Part shown: piece after piece, positions 24,851 to 33,723 of the stretch | Numbering within the stretch: the first letter of the stretch is position 1 | Layout: the number at the start of each line of letters is the position of its first letter | NCBI RefSeq assembly: GCF_004123905.1 | Contig: NZ_MZXW01000057.1 | Location: 62,001-126,000 of the forward strand | Length of the DNA: 64,000 nt | DNA from: Bradyrhizobium betae | GTDB taxonomy: Bacteria; Pseudomonadota; Alphaproteobacteria; Rhizobiales; Xanthobacteraceae | Direction of reading: 5' to 3' | Translations under genes and position numbers: made by a program | Notes under the pieces: model-generated | Database searches by the model: none | What the model saw: only the letters and a program-made list of their open reading frames with translations | What the model was told of the DNA's origin: nothing

Positions 24851-26065
24851 ATGATGCGGACAAGGACGACGACGCTTGCATCGCTTGCGCTCTTGGCAGC
24901 CGTCGCAGGCATGGGCATGGCTTCCGCCCAGGACAGGCCGGTCAAGATCGGCGTCCTGAACGACCAGGCCTCAGTCTACTCCGCCATCACCGGCCCCGGA
25001 TCGGTCGCGGCTGCGCGCCTCGCCATCGAGGACATGGGCGGCACGATGTTCGGCAAGCCGATCGAGCTGATTTCCGCGGACCACAGCCACAAGCCGGATA
25101 TCGGCTCGGCAATCGCACGGCGCTGGTTCGACGTCGAAGGCGTCGACGCGATCTTCGACATCTACAGCTCCGGCGTCGCGCTCGCCGTGCAGGGCATCGC
25201 CGAACAGAAGAACAAGCTGCTGGTGGTGTCGATGGCGTCGAGCCGCGACATCAGCGGCAAGTCCTGCTCGCCGAACGGCATGCAATGGGCCAATGACGGC
25301 TACGAAGTCGCCAACCTGACTATCAAGGGCGCATCCGACGGCAAGCCGACGTCCTGGTTCTTCCTGACCGTCGATTACGCGGCGGGGCACTCGATCGAAC
25401 GCGATTCCCAGAAGATGATCGAGCAGGACGGCGGCAAGTTCGTCGGCGCCGTGCGGTTTCCGCTCAACACGCCGGATTTCAGCTCGTTCCTGCTGCAGGC
25501 GCAGAATTCCGGCGCCAAGAACATCGGCTTCATCGGCGGGGGCGCCGACATGACCAACGCGATCAAGCAGGCGGCGGAGTTCGGCATCGACCGCACCGGC
25601 CAGCGCTTCGTGCCGTTCTCGCTGACGACGGTGGACATCGACGCGCTCGGCAACGCGGCCACGCAGGGCATGCCGCTGGTGCTGAGCTATTACTGGGACG
25701 CCTCCGACCAGACCAAGGCGTTCGCCGCGCGATTCAAGAAGGCCTTCGGCAAGCTGCCGAGCGATCCGCAGGCCAACGTCTACAGCGCGGTGCTGCATTA
25801 TCTGAAATCGGTGAAGGCGGCCGGAACCAGCGAGACGAATGCTGTGCTGGCGAAGATGAGGGAGACGCCCGTCGAGGATCTCTTCACCTCGGGCGCCCGC
25901 ATCCGTGAAGACGGGCGCCTGATGCGCGAGGTCTACTACGCCGAGACGAAGAAGCCCGACGCCATGAGCGGTCCGACCGACCTGATCACGCTGGTCAAGA
26001 AGATGCCGGGATTGGACGCCTTCATCCCGGCCAGCGAAAGCGAATGCAAGCTCATCAGGAAGTGA
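24851..26065 (+). CDS. ABC transporter substrate-binding protein (Peripla_BP_6)
   Basis: A 404-residue receptor. GGAGGA at 24841-24846 sets the start, followed by a Sec leader ending near ASAQ. The mature part begins RPVKIGVLNDQASVYSAITG and includes RLAIEDMGGTMFGKPIELIS. It is less like the other four SBPs and has the longer ligand-binding form with a Cys pair. It is a single-gene plus-strand unit facing the convergent ligase gene at 26090. The candidate MarR site upstream suggests joint control with the carboxylase at 27850-31197. Membrane subunits must come from another locus. Confidence 0.9.
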   Translation: MMRTRTTTLASLALLAAVAGMGMASAQDRPVKIGVLNDQASVYSAITGPGSVAAARLAIEDMGGTMFGKPIELISADHSHKPDIGSAIARRWFDVEGVDAIFDIYSSGVALAVQGIAEQKNKLLVVSMASSRDISGKSCSPNGMQWANDGYEVANLTIKGASDGKPTSWFFLTVDYAAGHSIERDSQKMIEQDGGKFVGAVRFPLNTPDFSSFLLQAQNSGAKNIGFIGGGADMTNAIKQAAEFGIDRTGQRFVPFSLTTVDIDALGNAATQGMPLVLSYYWDASDQTKAFAARFKKAFGKLPSDPQANVYSAVLHYLKSVKAAGTSETNAVLAKMRETPVEDLFTSGARIREDGRLMREVYYAETKKPDAMSGPTDLITLVKKMPGLDAFIPASESECKLIRK

Positions 26066-26089
26066 GCCTCGCATGAGGAACGGGCTCGC

Positions 26090-27823
26090 TCAGCCGTAAA
26101 GCCGGGCGAGCTCCTCCTTCTTGACCTTGCCGGTCGCCGTCATCGGCAAGGCGTCGACGATCCGGATTTCAGGGATCTTGTAGACCGCGAGGCGTTCCCG
26201 GCAGAAGACCGCGAGCACGTCGGCGGTCGTGGCCGCCTTGCGCTCCGGCAACACCGTGACGAAGGCAACCGGGACCTGTCCGCGACTGTCGTCAACCCGG
26301 CCGATGACGCCGCTTCCGGTGACGTCGGGATGCTGGCCGAGCGCCGCCTCGATCTCCGAAGGAAACACGCTCATGCCCTTCACCTTCAGCATCTCCTTGC
26401 GCCGACCGAGGAAGTGGATGGTGCCCTGCTCCGAGATCATGCCGATGTCACCGGTTCGCAGCCAGCCGTCGACGAGGCCTTCAGCGGTCGCATCCGGCTT
26501 GTTCCAATAGCCCTTCAGCAGCGACGGCGTGCGCACGCACAATTCGCCCTCCTCGCCGAGCGGGAGCAGCCGGTCCGAGCCGAATTCGAGGATCTTGAAG
26601 TCGGTCTCCGGCACGGGGATGCCGCAGAAGATCTGGCGCTGCTTGAGGTCGCGCTCATCGTCCTGCCAGCCGCGGTTGAAGGCGTCGTAGGAATGGGTCT
26701 CGGTCATCCCCCAGGCCGCCTCGCGCAAGGTCGTGCCGGTTAGCCTGCGCCAGCCGTCGCGGAAGACCGGATTGAGCTTCTTGACGAAGGACGCCACCAT
26801 AACTTCGCGCAACGAGCTCATGTCATACTGGTTCGCGTCCGGCCGGTTCATGATCTCGACCGCGTTGTCCACGACCATGTTCGAGATAGTCGCGCGATGG
26901 CGCTGGACCGCGGACATGTAGGCCTGCGGGTCCCAACGCGCCATCAGCACGCAGGTTGCGCCCGTCACCATCGGCAGGATGATGCCGAGATCCTCGCCGG
27001 CCATCCAGAATATCGGCCAAAAATTGATGATGACGTCCTCAGCGGTGACCGTCATCGACACCGAGCCCATGACGGCGCCTGTGAACAGCATGTCGAATTG
27101 GGTGTGGACGCAGCCCTTCGGCATGCCGGTGGTGCCGCCCGTGTAGTTCAGGGCCCCGATGTCGTCCAGGCCGATGTCGACCTGCGGCGGAGTGCCGGTC
27201 TCCCGCGCAAGCGCAGCCATGAGATCGATGGAATCGGCGACTGCGAGCCGCGGCGCCGTCAACGCTGGCGGCAAGGGCCCTTCCGGCTCCGCACCCAACG
27301 CATCGCCAAAGCTCGTGACGACGAGATGTGTGATGCCGCACTCCTGGAGGACCTCTTCGACGAGATGGGCCAACTGGTCGTGCGCGACCACGATCCGCGA
27401 CTGCGTGTCGTTGATCTCGTAAGCGAGCTCGGGCCGGGTGAACATCGGGTTGACGGGCACGTGAACGCAGCCTGCCTTGAGGATGCCGAAGAAGCAGACA
27501 AAGAACTGCGGGCAATTCGGCAGGAACATCGCGACGCGGTCTCCCTTGCGCGCGCCGAGGCGATGCAGCAGGCTCGCAAAGCGATCGCTGAGACGATCGA
27601 GCTCGGCATAGCTGAGGGCACAGCCGTAGAACAGCACCGCCGCCTTGTCGGGCTGCCGCCGCGCCCATTCGCGCAGATACTCCGTCAACGGCCGTCGGCC
27701 GAGCGGAAACACCGGCTCCCTGGGAACGCCGGCCGGCCACAGCCCCGCTTGCAGGCCGCGAACGTGAGCCAAATAACTCTCTTCGCTCCGTGTGTAGTCC
27801 GTGTCGGGTTTTTCCCTTGTCAT
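26090..27823 (-). CDS. acyl-CoA synthetase, class I adenylate-forming
   Basis: A 577-residue AMP-forming ligase. The start MTREKPDTDYTRSEESY at 27823 is preceded by GGGAGG. Motifs are NYTGGTTGMPKGCVHTQFDM (the phosphate loop has Gly where most have Ser), WGMTETHSYDAF, GWLRTGDIGMI, KGMSVFPSEIEAALG and TGKVKKEEL. The GMSVFPSEIE form is typical of fatty-acid and aromatic-acid ligases. It lies 26 bases downstream of the single-chain carboxylase gene and is almost certainly co-transcribed with it. It is not closely related to the other ligases here. Confidence 0.9.
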   Translation of the reverse strand: MTREKPDTDYTRSEESYLAHVRGLQAGLWPAGVPREPVFPLGRRPLTEYLREWARRQPDKAAVLFYGCALSYAELDRLSDRFASLLHRLGARKGDRVAMFLPNCPQFFVCFFGILKAGCVHVPVNPMFTRPELAYEINDTQSRIVVAHDQLAHLVEEVLQECGITHLVVTSFGDALGAEPEGPLPPALTAPRLAVADSIDLMAALARETGTPPQVDIGLDDIGALNYTGGTTGMPKGCVHTQFDMLFTGAVMGSVSMTVTAEDVIINFWPIFWMAGEDLGIILPMVTGATCVLMARWDPQAYMSAVQRHRATISNMVVDNAVEIMNRPDANQYDMSSLREVMVASFVKKLNPVFRDGWRRLTGTTLREAAWGMTETHSYDAFNRGWQDDERDLKQRQIFCGIPVPETDFKILEFGSDRLLPLGEEGELCVRTPSLLKGYWNKPDATAEGLVDGWLRTGDIGMISEQGTIHFLGRRKEMLKVKGMSVFPSEIEAALGQHPDVTGSGVIGRVDDSRGQVPVAFVTVLPERKAATTADVLAVFCRERLAVYKIPEIRIVDALPMTATGKVKKEELARLYG

Positions 27824-27849
27824 TGTTTCCTCCCTTGGTTGTGGTGCGC

Positions 27850-30800
27850 TCACCACAAGTCGACACGCGTCGTTCGCCTTTCGCTGAAGCGGCCCGGCTG
27901 CATCGACGCCTTGAGCCCGCGGGCAATCCAGCGCCGGGTCTCGCAGGGATCGATGACGTCGTCGACCTCGAGGAAGGTCGCGCCGCTCAGCGCCCTGTTC
28001 TCCTCGTAGGATTTGGCGACCATCTGATCGAACCAGGCTTTTCGTGCAGCAGGGTCCTCGATCGCTGCGAGTTCCTTCCGGTAGGCGAGCTTCACCGCGC
28101 CTTCGAGGCCCATGGCGCCGAACTCGGCGCTCGGCCAGGCCACCATGAAGAACGACATCTGGCTCGATCCGCCGGCCATCGCCAGCGCGCCGAGCCCATA
28201 GGCCTTGCGCAGCACCACCGTGAAATACGGCACCGTTGCCCGCGACGCCGCGACGAACACCCGCGAGACGTGCCGCACCTGGGCGGTCTTCTCGACCTCC
28301 GGTCCCACCATCATCCCTGGCGTGTCGCACAGCGAGATGATGGGAATGCCGAACCCGTCGCAGAGCTGGATGAAGCGCGCTGCCTTGTCGCCGCCGTCGG
28401 CATCGATGGCGCCGCCGAGATGACGTGAATCATTCGCGATCAGACCGACGGGGATGCCTTCGACGCGGGCGAGCGCCGTGATCATGCCACGCCCGAAGGA
28501 CGGACGCAGTTCGAGCACGGAGCCTGCATCGGCAAGCGTCGCGATGATCGGCCGCACGTCATAGGCGCGGAGCCGGTTCTCCGGCACGCCGTGGCGCAGC
28601 AGGCGCTGGTCGGCGCATGACCAGTCACGCACCCGCCCTTGGAAGTATCCGATATATTTGCGGGCGGCGGCAACGCCCTCCGCCTCGTCCGCGACCAGAA
28701 CGTCGATCACCCCGTTAGGCGCCTGCACCTCGACCGGGCCGATGTCCTCGGGGCGAAACACACCGAGGCCGCCGCCCTCGATCATCGCCGGCCCCCCCAT
28801 GCCGATGTTCGACGTCCGGTCTGCAATGATGACGTCGCAGCTGCCCAGCAGCGCAGCGTTCCCCGCAAAGCATCGTCCCGAGACCACGCCCACGAGCGGC
28901 ACCTTGCCGTTGAGGGCCCCGGTCTTCGAAAACGTCGTGGTTTCCAGCCCCGCGGGCGTCGGCCATTCGTCGCCGGGCCGGCCGCCGCCACCTTCCGCGA
29001 ACAGCACCACGGGAAGTGCCCATCGGTCGGCGAGCGTCAGCAGGCGATCCTTCTTCTTGTGATTGACGACGCCCTGCGTGCCCGCGAACACGGTGTAGTC
29101 GTAGGCCATGACCGCGCAGCGGGACTGCTCGTCTCCGAACAGCTCGCCGTTGACGGCACCGACGCCCGTGATCAGGCCATCGGCCGGACTCATGCGGCGC
29201 AGCTCCTCCAGCGAACGCCGTTGGCGCTGCGCCGCGAGCGCGAGGCCACCATACTCGAGGAACGAGTCGGGATCGCAGAGGTCTGCGACATTCTCGCGCG
29301 CGGTGCGCTGGTTGGTCTTGCGGCGGCGCGCGACGGCATCGGCACGGCCTTCGTCGAGCCGTTCCGCGCGGCGCGCCATCGCTTCGGCCAGATCTCCCCT
29401 TATGTGGTCGAGGTCGATCGCCTCGGCCTCCTCGAAACCCGCACCGGCGTCATCGGAAGGGCTGATGTGCAGTAAGGCCTCGCCTTCGAAGATCGTGTCG
29501 CCGGCCACAACCAGAATGTCCTCGACGACGCCCGCCACCGGTGCCGCGACGACGTGCTCCATCTTCATCGCCTCGATCGCGAGCAGCTGCTGTCCTGCAC
29601 GCACCCGGTCGCCCCTCGCCACATTGCAGGCAACGATCGTTCCCTGCAGCGGCGCCGGCACCGCGACAAGTCCTTCCGGAACGTGGACGGCCTCTCTCGT
29701 GCGTCCCCCGCTCGACTGCGGCGGGGCGATAGCCGCCCTGGCATCGAAGACGCCGAGCGGATCGATGGCACGGACGTCCCTGGAGCGCTTGGCCGGCGGC
29801 TCATCCCTGTTGGTCAATTGGGCCGCGGCCGCGAGGATACTTTCGAGGTGCTGCTCCAGGAAGTTGGTCGACACGCGGTCGGCCAGAAAATCACCGTTCT
29901 CCGTGAGTGCCCGCAAGACGGGAATGTTGGTTTCGACGCCGTCGATGCGAAACTCTTCGAGGGCCCGCCGCCCGCGCCGGATGGCGTCGTCCATGCCTTC
30001 CGGCGAATACGCGATCACCTTCGCTAGCAATGAATCGTACCGGGGGCTGGTGCGATAGCCGACATAGCCGAACGTATCGACGCGGATGCCCGGACCACCC
30101 GGCAAGGTGAAGCCGGTCAGCACGCCGCCGGTCGGCCGCGCGCCGCCGTCAGCCGTCATCCGCTCCATGTTGACGCGGAACTGGATTGCCCCGCCGCGCG
30201 CAACGGGGACGCTGCCGAGACCTATGTCGCGCAGCCGCAGGCCTGAAGCGACCCTGATCTGGGTCTTGACCAGGTCGATCCCGTAGATCTCCTCGGTCAC
30301 CGTGTGCTCCACCTGCAAGCGCGGATTGGCCTCGATGAAGACGAACTCGCCGCCTTCCGCAGGCATCAGGAACTCGAAGGTACCGAGGCCTCGATAGGCC
30401 GCCGCGCCGGCCATGCGGACCGCTGCCCCGCAAAGCGCCTCACGAATCTTTGGCGCCAGACTCCGGCTGGGCGCCATCTCAACCACCTTCTGGTGACGCC
30501 GCTGGATGGTGCATTCGCGCTCGCCGAAGTGGAGGACATCCTGCCCATCGCCAACAATCTGCACCTCGAGATGACGCGCATTCGGCAGGTAGCGTTCGAC
30601 GTACAGCGCAGCGGCGCCAAACGCGGCCAGCGCCTCGGACCGGCAACGCTCCCAGGCGCGGGCAAGCTCCGCCGGCGACGACACCACGCGCATGCCGCGG
30701 CCGCCGCCCCCGGCGACGGCCTTGACCATGATCGCTCCGCCGCGGCCGAGCTTGCCGAGAAACGCTGCGGCCTCCGCCTGCGATACCGGCCCCGCCGATC

Positions 30801-31197
30801 CCTCCAGCACGGGTACGCCGGCGCCGCGCGCATGCCGCCGCGCCTCCGACTTGTCGCCGAACAGCTCAAGCGTCGCCGCGGCCGGGCCGATGAACGTCAT
30901 GCCGGCCGCGGCCACGGCCCGCGCGAAACCGGGATTCTCCGAGAGGAATCCATATCCGGGGTGCACCGCGTCACAACCGGTCTGCCGCGCCGCATCGACG
31001 ATCGCCGCGATATCGAGATAGGCTGCAGCACCAACTCCGGGCAATTCGCGCCTCTCGCCGCCGATCCGCGCATGGGCGGAGCCCGCGTCATCTGCAGGAA
31101 ACACAGCGACGACCGGGATATCGAGCTCAAATGCCGCCCGCGCGATGCGCAGCGCGATTTCTCCGCGGTTGGCGATGAGCATCTTGCGAAACGGCAT
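27850..31197 (-). CDS. single-chain biotin-dependent acyl-CoA carboxylase
   Basis: A 1115-residue multidomain enzyme. Residues 1 to about 450 are a biotin carboxylase (LIANRGEIALRIARAAFEL; VKAVAGGGGRGMRVV; FIEANPRLQVEHTVTEEIYG). A biotinyl domain follows with EAMKME, lysine at 545. From about 590 to the end is a complete carboxyltransferase (FLEYGGLALA; CDTPGMMVGPE; MAWPSAEFGAMGLEGAV-type end). The ATG at 31197 has GGAAGGA upstream; a TTG 51 bases earlier is less likely. This layout is that of the long-chain acyl-CoA carboxylases (LCC) described in mycobacteria and Rhodopseudomonas. A palindrome lies 55 bases upstream, shared with the divergent MarR gene. Confidence 0.93.
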   Translation of the reverse strand: MPFRKMLIANRGEIALRIARAAFELDIPVVAVFPADDAGSAHARIGGERRELPGVGAAAYLDIAAIVDAARQTGCDAVHPGYGFLSENPGFARAVAAAGMTFIGPAAATLELFGDKSEARRHARGAGVPVLEGSAGPVSQAEAAAFLGKLGRGGAIMVKAVAGGGGRGMRVVSSPAELARAWERCRSEALAAFGAAALYVERYLPNARHLEVQIVGDGQDVLHFGERECTIQRRHQKVVEMAPSRSLAPKIREALCGAAVRMAGAAAYRGLGTFEFLMPAEGGEFVFIEANPRLQVEHTVTEEIYGIDLVKTQIRVASGLRLRDIGLGSVPVARGGAIQFRVNMERMTADGGARPTGGVLTGFTLPGGPGIRVDTFGYVGYRTSPRYDSLLAKVIAYSPEGMDDAIRRGRRALEEFRIDGVETNIPVLRALTENGDFLADRVSTNFLEQHLESILAAAAQLTNRDEPPAKRSRDVRAIDPLGVFDARAAIAPPQSSGGRTREAVHVPEGLVAVPAPLQGTIVACNVARGDRVRAGQQLLAIEAMKMEHVVAAPVAGVVEDILVVAGDTIFEGEALLHISPSDDAGAGFEEAEAIDLDHIRGDLAEAMARRAERLDEGRADAVARRRKTNQRTARENVADLCDPDSFLEYGGLALAAQRQRRSLEELRRMSPADGLITGVGAVNGELFGDEQSRCAVMAYDYTVFAGTQGVVNHKKKDRLLTLADRWALPVVLFAEGGGGRPGDEWPTPAGLETTTFSKTGALNGKVPLVGVVSGRCFAGNAALLGSCDVIIADRTSNIGMGGPAMIEGGGLGVFRPEDIGPVEVQAPNGVIDVLVADEAEGVAAARKYIGYFQGRVRDWSCADQRLLRHGVPENRLRAYDVRPIIATLADAGSVLELRPSFGRGMITALARVEGIPVGLIANDSRHLGGAIDADGGDKAARFIQLCDGFGIPIISLCDTPGMMVGPEVEKTAQVRHVSRVFVAASRATVPYFTVVLRKAYGLGALAMAGGSSQMSFFMVAWPSAEFGAMGLEGAVKLAYRKELAAIEDPAARKAWFDQMVAKSYEENRALSGATFLEVDDVIDPCETRRWIARGLKASMQPGRFSERRTTRVDLW

Positions 31198-31251
31198 GTC
31201 GATCCTTCCCAGCTCGCGGGCTTCAGCCGCGCCAAAGGCTATGGACAAGCC

Positions 31252-31268
31252 GATATTATGTCAATATC
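31252..31268. promoter_or_regulatory. candidate MarR operator, divergent promoter
   Basis: GATATTATGTCAATATC has perfect 6-base arms (GATATT/AATATC) around a 5-base centre. It lies between the carboxylase gene start (31197, minus) and the MarR start (31295, plus), so it could control both directions. A near-identical site at 24781-24796 precedes the SBP gene. Confidence 0.6.
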
Positions 31269-31294
31269 ATTACACAGTTGGAGAAAAACGCGCG

Positions 31295-31795
31295 ATGCCG
31301 ACAGCCATCAAGATTGCGACGAGAGCCGGCCGCGACCTGCCGGCCGGCAATTCCTCGCGGGACCATCTCAACAACAAGCTGTTTTTCAGGCTGTTTCAGG
31401 CCGCCAACATCTACGAGACGCAGGCCATGCGCGAGCTGGGCTTCTCGGCCGTGACGGGCGCGACGCTGGGCGCGCTGTACCGCGACCCCGAGGGCATGCT
31501 GTTCGCCGAACTCTATGCCTATCTCGGCGTGAGCCGCCAAAATCTTGATGCCGTGCTGAAGGGACTGGAAAAGAAGGGCCTGGTGGAGCGCATCGAGGCC
31601 GAGGACGACCGCCGAAAGAGAATGGTGCGCCTCACACAGGACGGCATCGAAGCCTGGAAGGATCTTCACCAGCGCTCGCTCGAATTCTTCCGGCAAGGGA
31701 CCAAGGGCGTGTCTGCGACGGAGATGACCGATTGCATCGAAACGCTGGCCCGCATTGCGCGGGGGTTGCGTGCAATCGGGCCCGACCGAAATTGA
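31295..31795 (+). CDS. MarR-family transcriptional regulator
   Basis: A 166-residue winged-helix protein. The recognition region reads AELYAYLGVSRQNLDAVLKG, followed by LEKKGLVERIEAEDDRRKRM, the MarR wing with its DxRR turn. Flanking helices fit the dimerisation domain. The start at 31295 is preceded by GGAG. It is divergent from the carboxylase gene and 123 bases upstream of a ligase gene on its own strand. It probably represses the carboxylase/ligase unit, itself and the SBP gene at 24851, and responds to an acyl-CoA or aromatic ligand, which is an inference. Confidence 0.88.
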   Translation: MPTAIKIATRAGRDLPAGNSSRDHLNNKLFFRLFQAANIYETQAMRELGFSAVTGATLGALYRDPEGMLFAELYAYLGVSRQNLDAVLKGLEKKGLVERIEAEDDRRKRMVRLTQDGIEAWKDLHQRSLEFFRQGTKGVSATEMTDCIETLARIARGLRAIGPDRN

Positions 31796-31918
31796 ACGAC
31801 CGCGCCCACCCGCGCGGGACAGAAGGAAGCCCCGGCAAGTCCAAACGACCGGGGCCATTCAAGTCGCCCGGCACGCCTTCGGCGTCCGGCCGCGACGGAC
31901 ACAAGCAGGGAGGTTTCG

Positions 31919-33547
31919 ATGACGAGCCACAAGGTTCCCGCCGCCGAGGAGTGCGTCCTCCGTTACCTGGTCGAGCGCTGGGCACGAGAGACCCCCGATC
32001 AGGTCTATGCGACCTTCGACGACGGTAGCCGCTTGACATACGGCGATCTGCTGCATCTGGCGAGACGGACCGGCAACGCGCTGCAGCTGCTGGGCGTGAA
32101 GCAGGGCGACACCGTCATGGTCTGGCTTCCGAACGGCTGCGAATGCCTGCGCGCCTGGTTCGGCATCAACATGATCGGCGCCGTGTACGTTCCGATCAAC
32201 ACCGCCTATCGCGGCGGCATCCTTCAGCACGTCGTGAACAACGCCGGCGCGAGCGTCGCCGTCATCCATGCGAGCCTGCTGCCGCGGCTTGCCGACATAG
32301 ACACGGGCGAGCTGCGCAAGATCGTCGTGATCGGGGGTGAACCGGGCCCCGTCGCCGGGCTCGACGTGCTGCCATCGATCGCCCTCGAATCGACGACCGA
32401 CGATGCGCCACCGCTCGAGCGTCCGATCGCGCCGTGGGACACGCAGTCGATCATCTACACCTCCGGGACGACCGGCCCCTCGAAAGGCGTGCTGTCGTCC
32501 TACGCCCATCTCTACGCCACCGGGCGCGGCATCTCGGCGGACCGGGATGGAATCCCCTATCTCGGAGCCAGCCACACCTTCATGGTGAACCTTCCCCTGT
32601 TCCATGTCGGCGGCACGGGACCGAGCTATGCCATGCTGATCAACGGGGGCGCGATCGCCATGGTCGATCGCTTCGACACCGGAACGTTCTGGTCCACGGT
32701 CGCGAAGACCGGGACCACGATGGTGATCCTGCTCGGCGTCATGGCAAGCTTCCTGGTGAAGCGGACCGACGATGGCGATGAGAAGAACAGCCCGCTCAAG
32801 CACGTCACCGTCATTCCACTGAGCGAGGAAGGCATCGCCTTCGGCAAGCGCTACGGCGTCACGACGCACACGCTTTTCAACATGTCGGAGGTCTCCTGCC
32901 CGCTGTCGACCGCCCCCAACCCGACCGTTGCGGCAGCCTGCGGCAAGCCGCGGGCCGGCGTCGAGGCGCGTCTCGTCGACGCCCACGACTGCGAGGTTGC
33001 GCCGGGCGAGATCGGGGAACTGATCCTCCGCACCGACGCGCCCTGGGCCATGAACCACGGATACAACAAGGCGCCGGAAGCGACCGCGCTCGCCTGGCGC
33101 AACGGCTGGTTTCACACCGGTGACGCCTTCCGCGTCGACCAGGACGGCAATTTCTTCTTCGTCGATCGGTTCAAGGACGCGATCCGCCGGCGCGGCGAGA
33201 ACATTTCATCGTTTGAAGTCGAGCTCGAAGTCGCTGCGCACCCCGCCATTCGGGAGGCTGCCGCCGTCTCCGTGCCGAGCGAGCATGGCGAGGACGACGT
33301 GATGGTCGCCGTCTCGCTTGCGGAGGGACAAACGCTGGACCCCGCGGACCTCATCCACTTTCTTAAGCCGCGAATGGCCCATTTCATGGTCCCGCGCTAC
33401 ATCCGCATCCTTGAGGATCTACCAAAGACGCCGACCAACAAGGTCGAAAAGTATCTGTTGCGCAAAGACGGAGTGACGTCTGACACCTTCGACCGCGATG
33501 CTGCAGGCATTGTCATCAAGAGCGAGCCGGTGCGCTCGTCGCGTTAG
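31919..33547 (+). CDS. acyl-CoA synthetase, class I adenylate-forming
   Basis: A 542-residue AMP-forming ligase with YTSGTTGPSKGVLSSYAH, MSEVSCPLST, GWFHTGDAFRVDQDG, RRRGENISSFEVELE and PKTPTNKVEKY. GGGAGG lies upstream of the start. It is the third member of the close paralogue set with 11911-13542 and 21902-23572. It follows the MarR gene by 123 bases on the same strand; no copy of the MarR palindrome is visible directly before it, so it may be read through from the MarR promoter. Confidence 0.9.
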   Translation: MTSHKVPAAEECVLRYLVERWARETPDQVYATFDDGSRLTYGDLLHLARRTGNALQLLGVKQGDTVMVWLPNGCECLRAWFGINMIGAVYVPINTAYRGGILQHVVNNAGASVAVIHASLLPRLADIDTGELRKIVVIGGEPGPVAGLDVLPSIALESTTDDAPPLERPIAPWDTQSIIYTSGTTGPSKGVLSSYAHLYATGRGISADRDGIPYLGASHTFMVNLPLFHVGGTGPSYAMLINGGAIAMVDRFDTGTFWSTVAKTGTTMVILLGVMASFLVKRTDDGDEKNSPLKHVTVIPLSEEGIAFGKRYGVTTHTLFNMSEVSCPLSTAPNPTVAAACGKPRAGVEARLVDAHDCEVAPGEIGELILRTDAPWAMNHGYNKAPEATALAWRNGWFHTGDAFRVDQDGNFFFVDRFKDAIRRRGENISSFEVELEVAAHPAIREAAAVSVPSEHGEDDVMVAVSLAEGQTLDPADLIHFLKPRMAHFMVPRYIRILEDLPKTPTNKVEKYLLRKDGVTSDTFDRDAAGIVIKSEPVRSSR

Positions 33548-33582
33548 GCAAAAGGCGCGGGCGTCGGGTCCCCGACATAGTA

Positions 33583-33652
33583 CTGATAAGCTTTCGGCAA
33601 TTACCTTATCAGTCGGCCAACTGACTCCATTTGCGACCAAACCTTATCAGTC
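33583..33652. repeat. ACTGATAAG repeat cluster
   Basis: CTGATAAG at 33583-33590 is followed by its complement CTTATCAG at 33605-33612 and again at 33643-33650. The 15 bases at 33638-33652, read on the minus strand, are GACTGATAAGGTTTG and are identical to 59171-59185. The cluster lies between two converging transcription units. It may be a dispersed palindromic element or part of a terminator. The 176-base gap holds no gene. Confidence 0.6.
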
Positions 33653-33723
33653 CGCATCCGACCGTCTGAGCATTTCTTATCCATCCTCTTTCAAGACCTC
33701 ACATGCTTTCTCGATAGGCGTGC

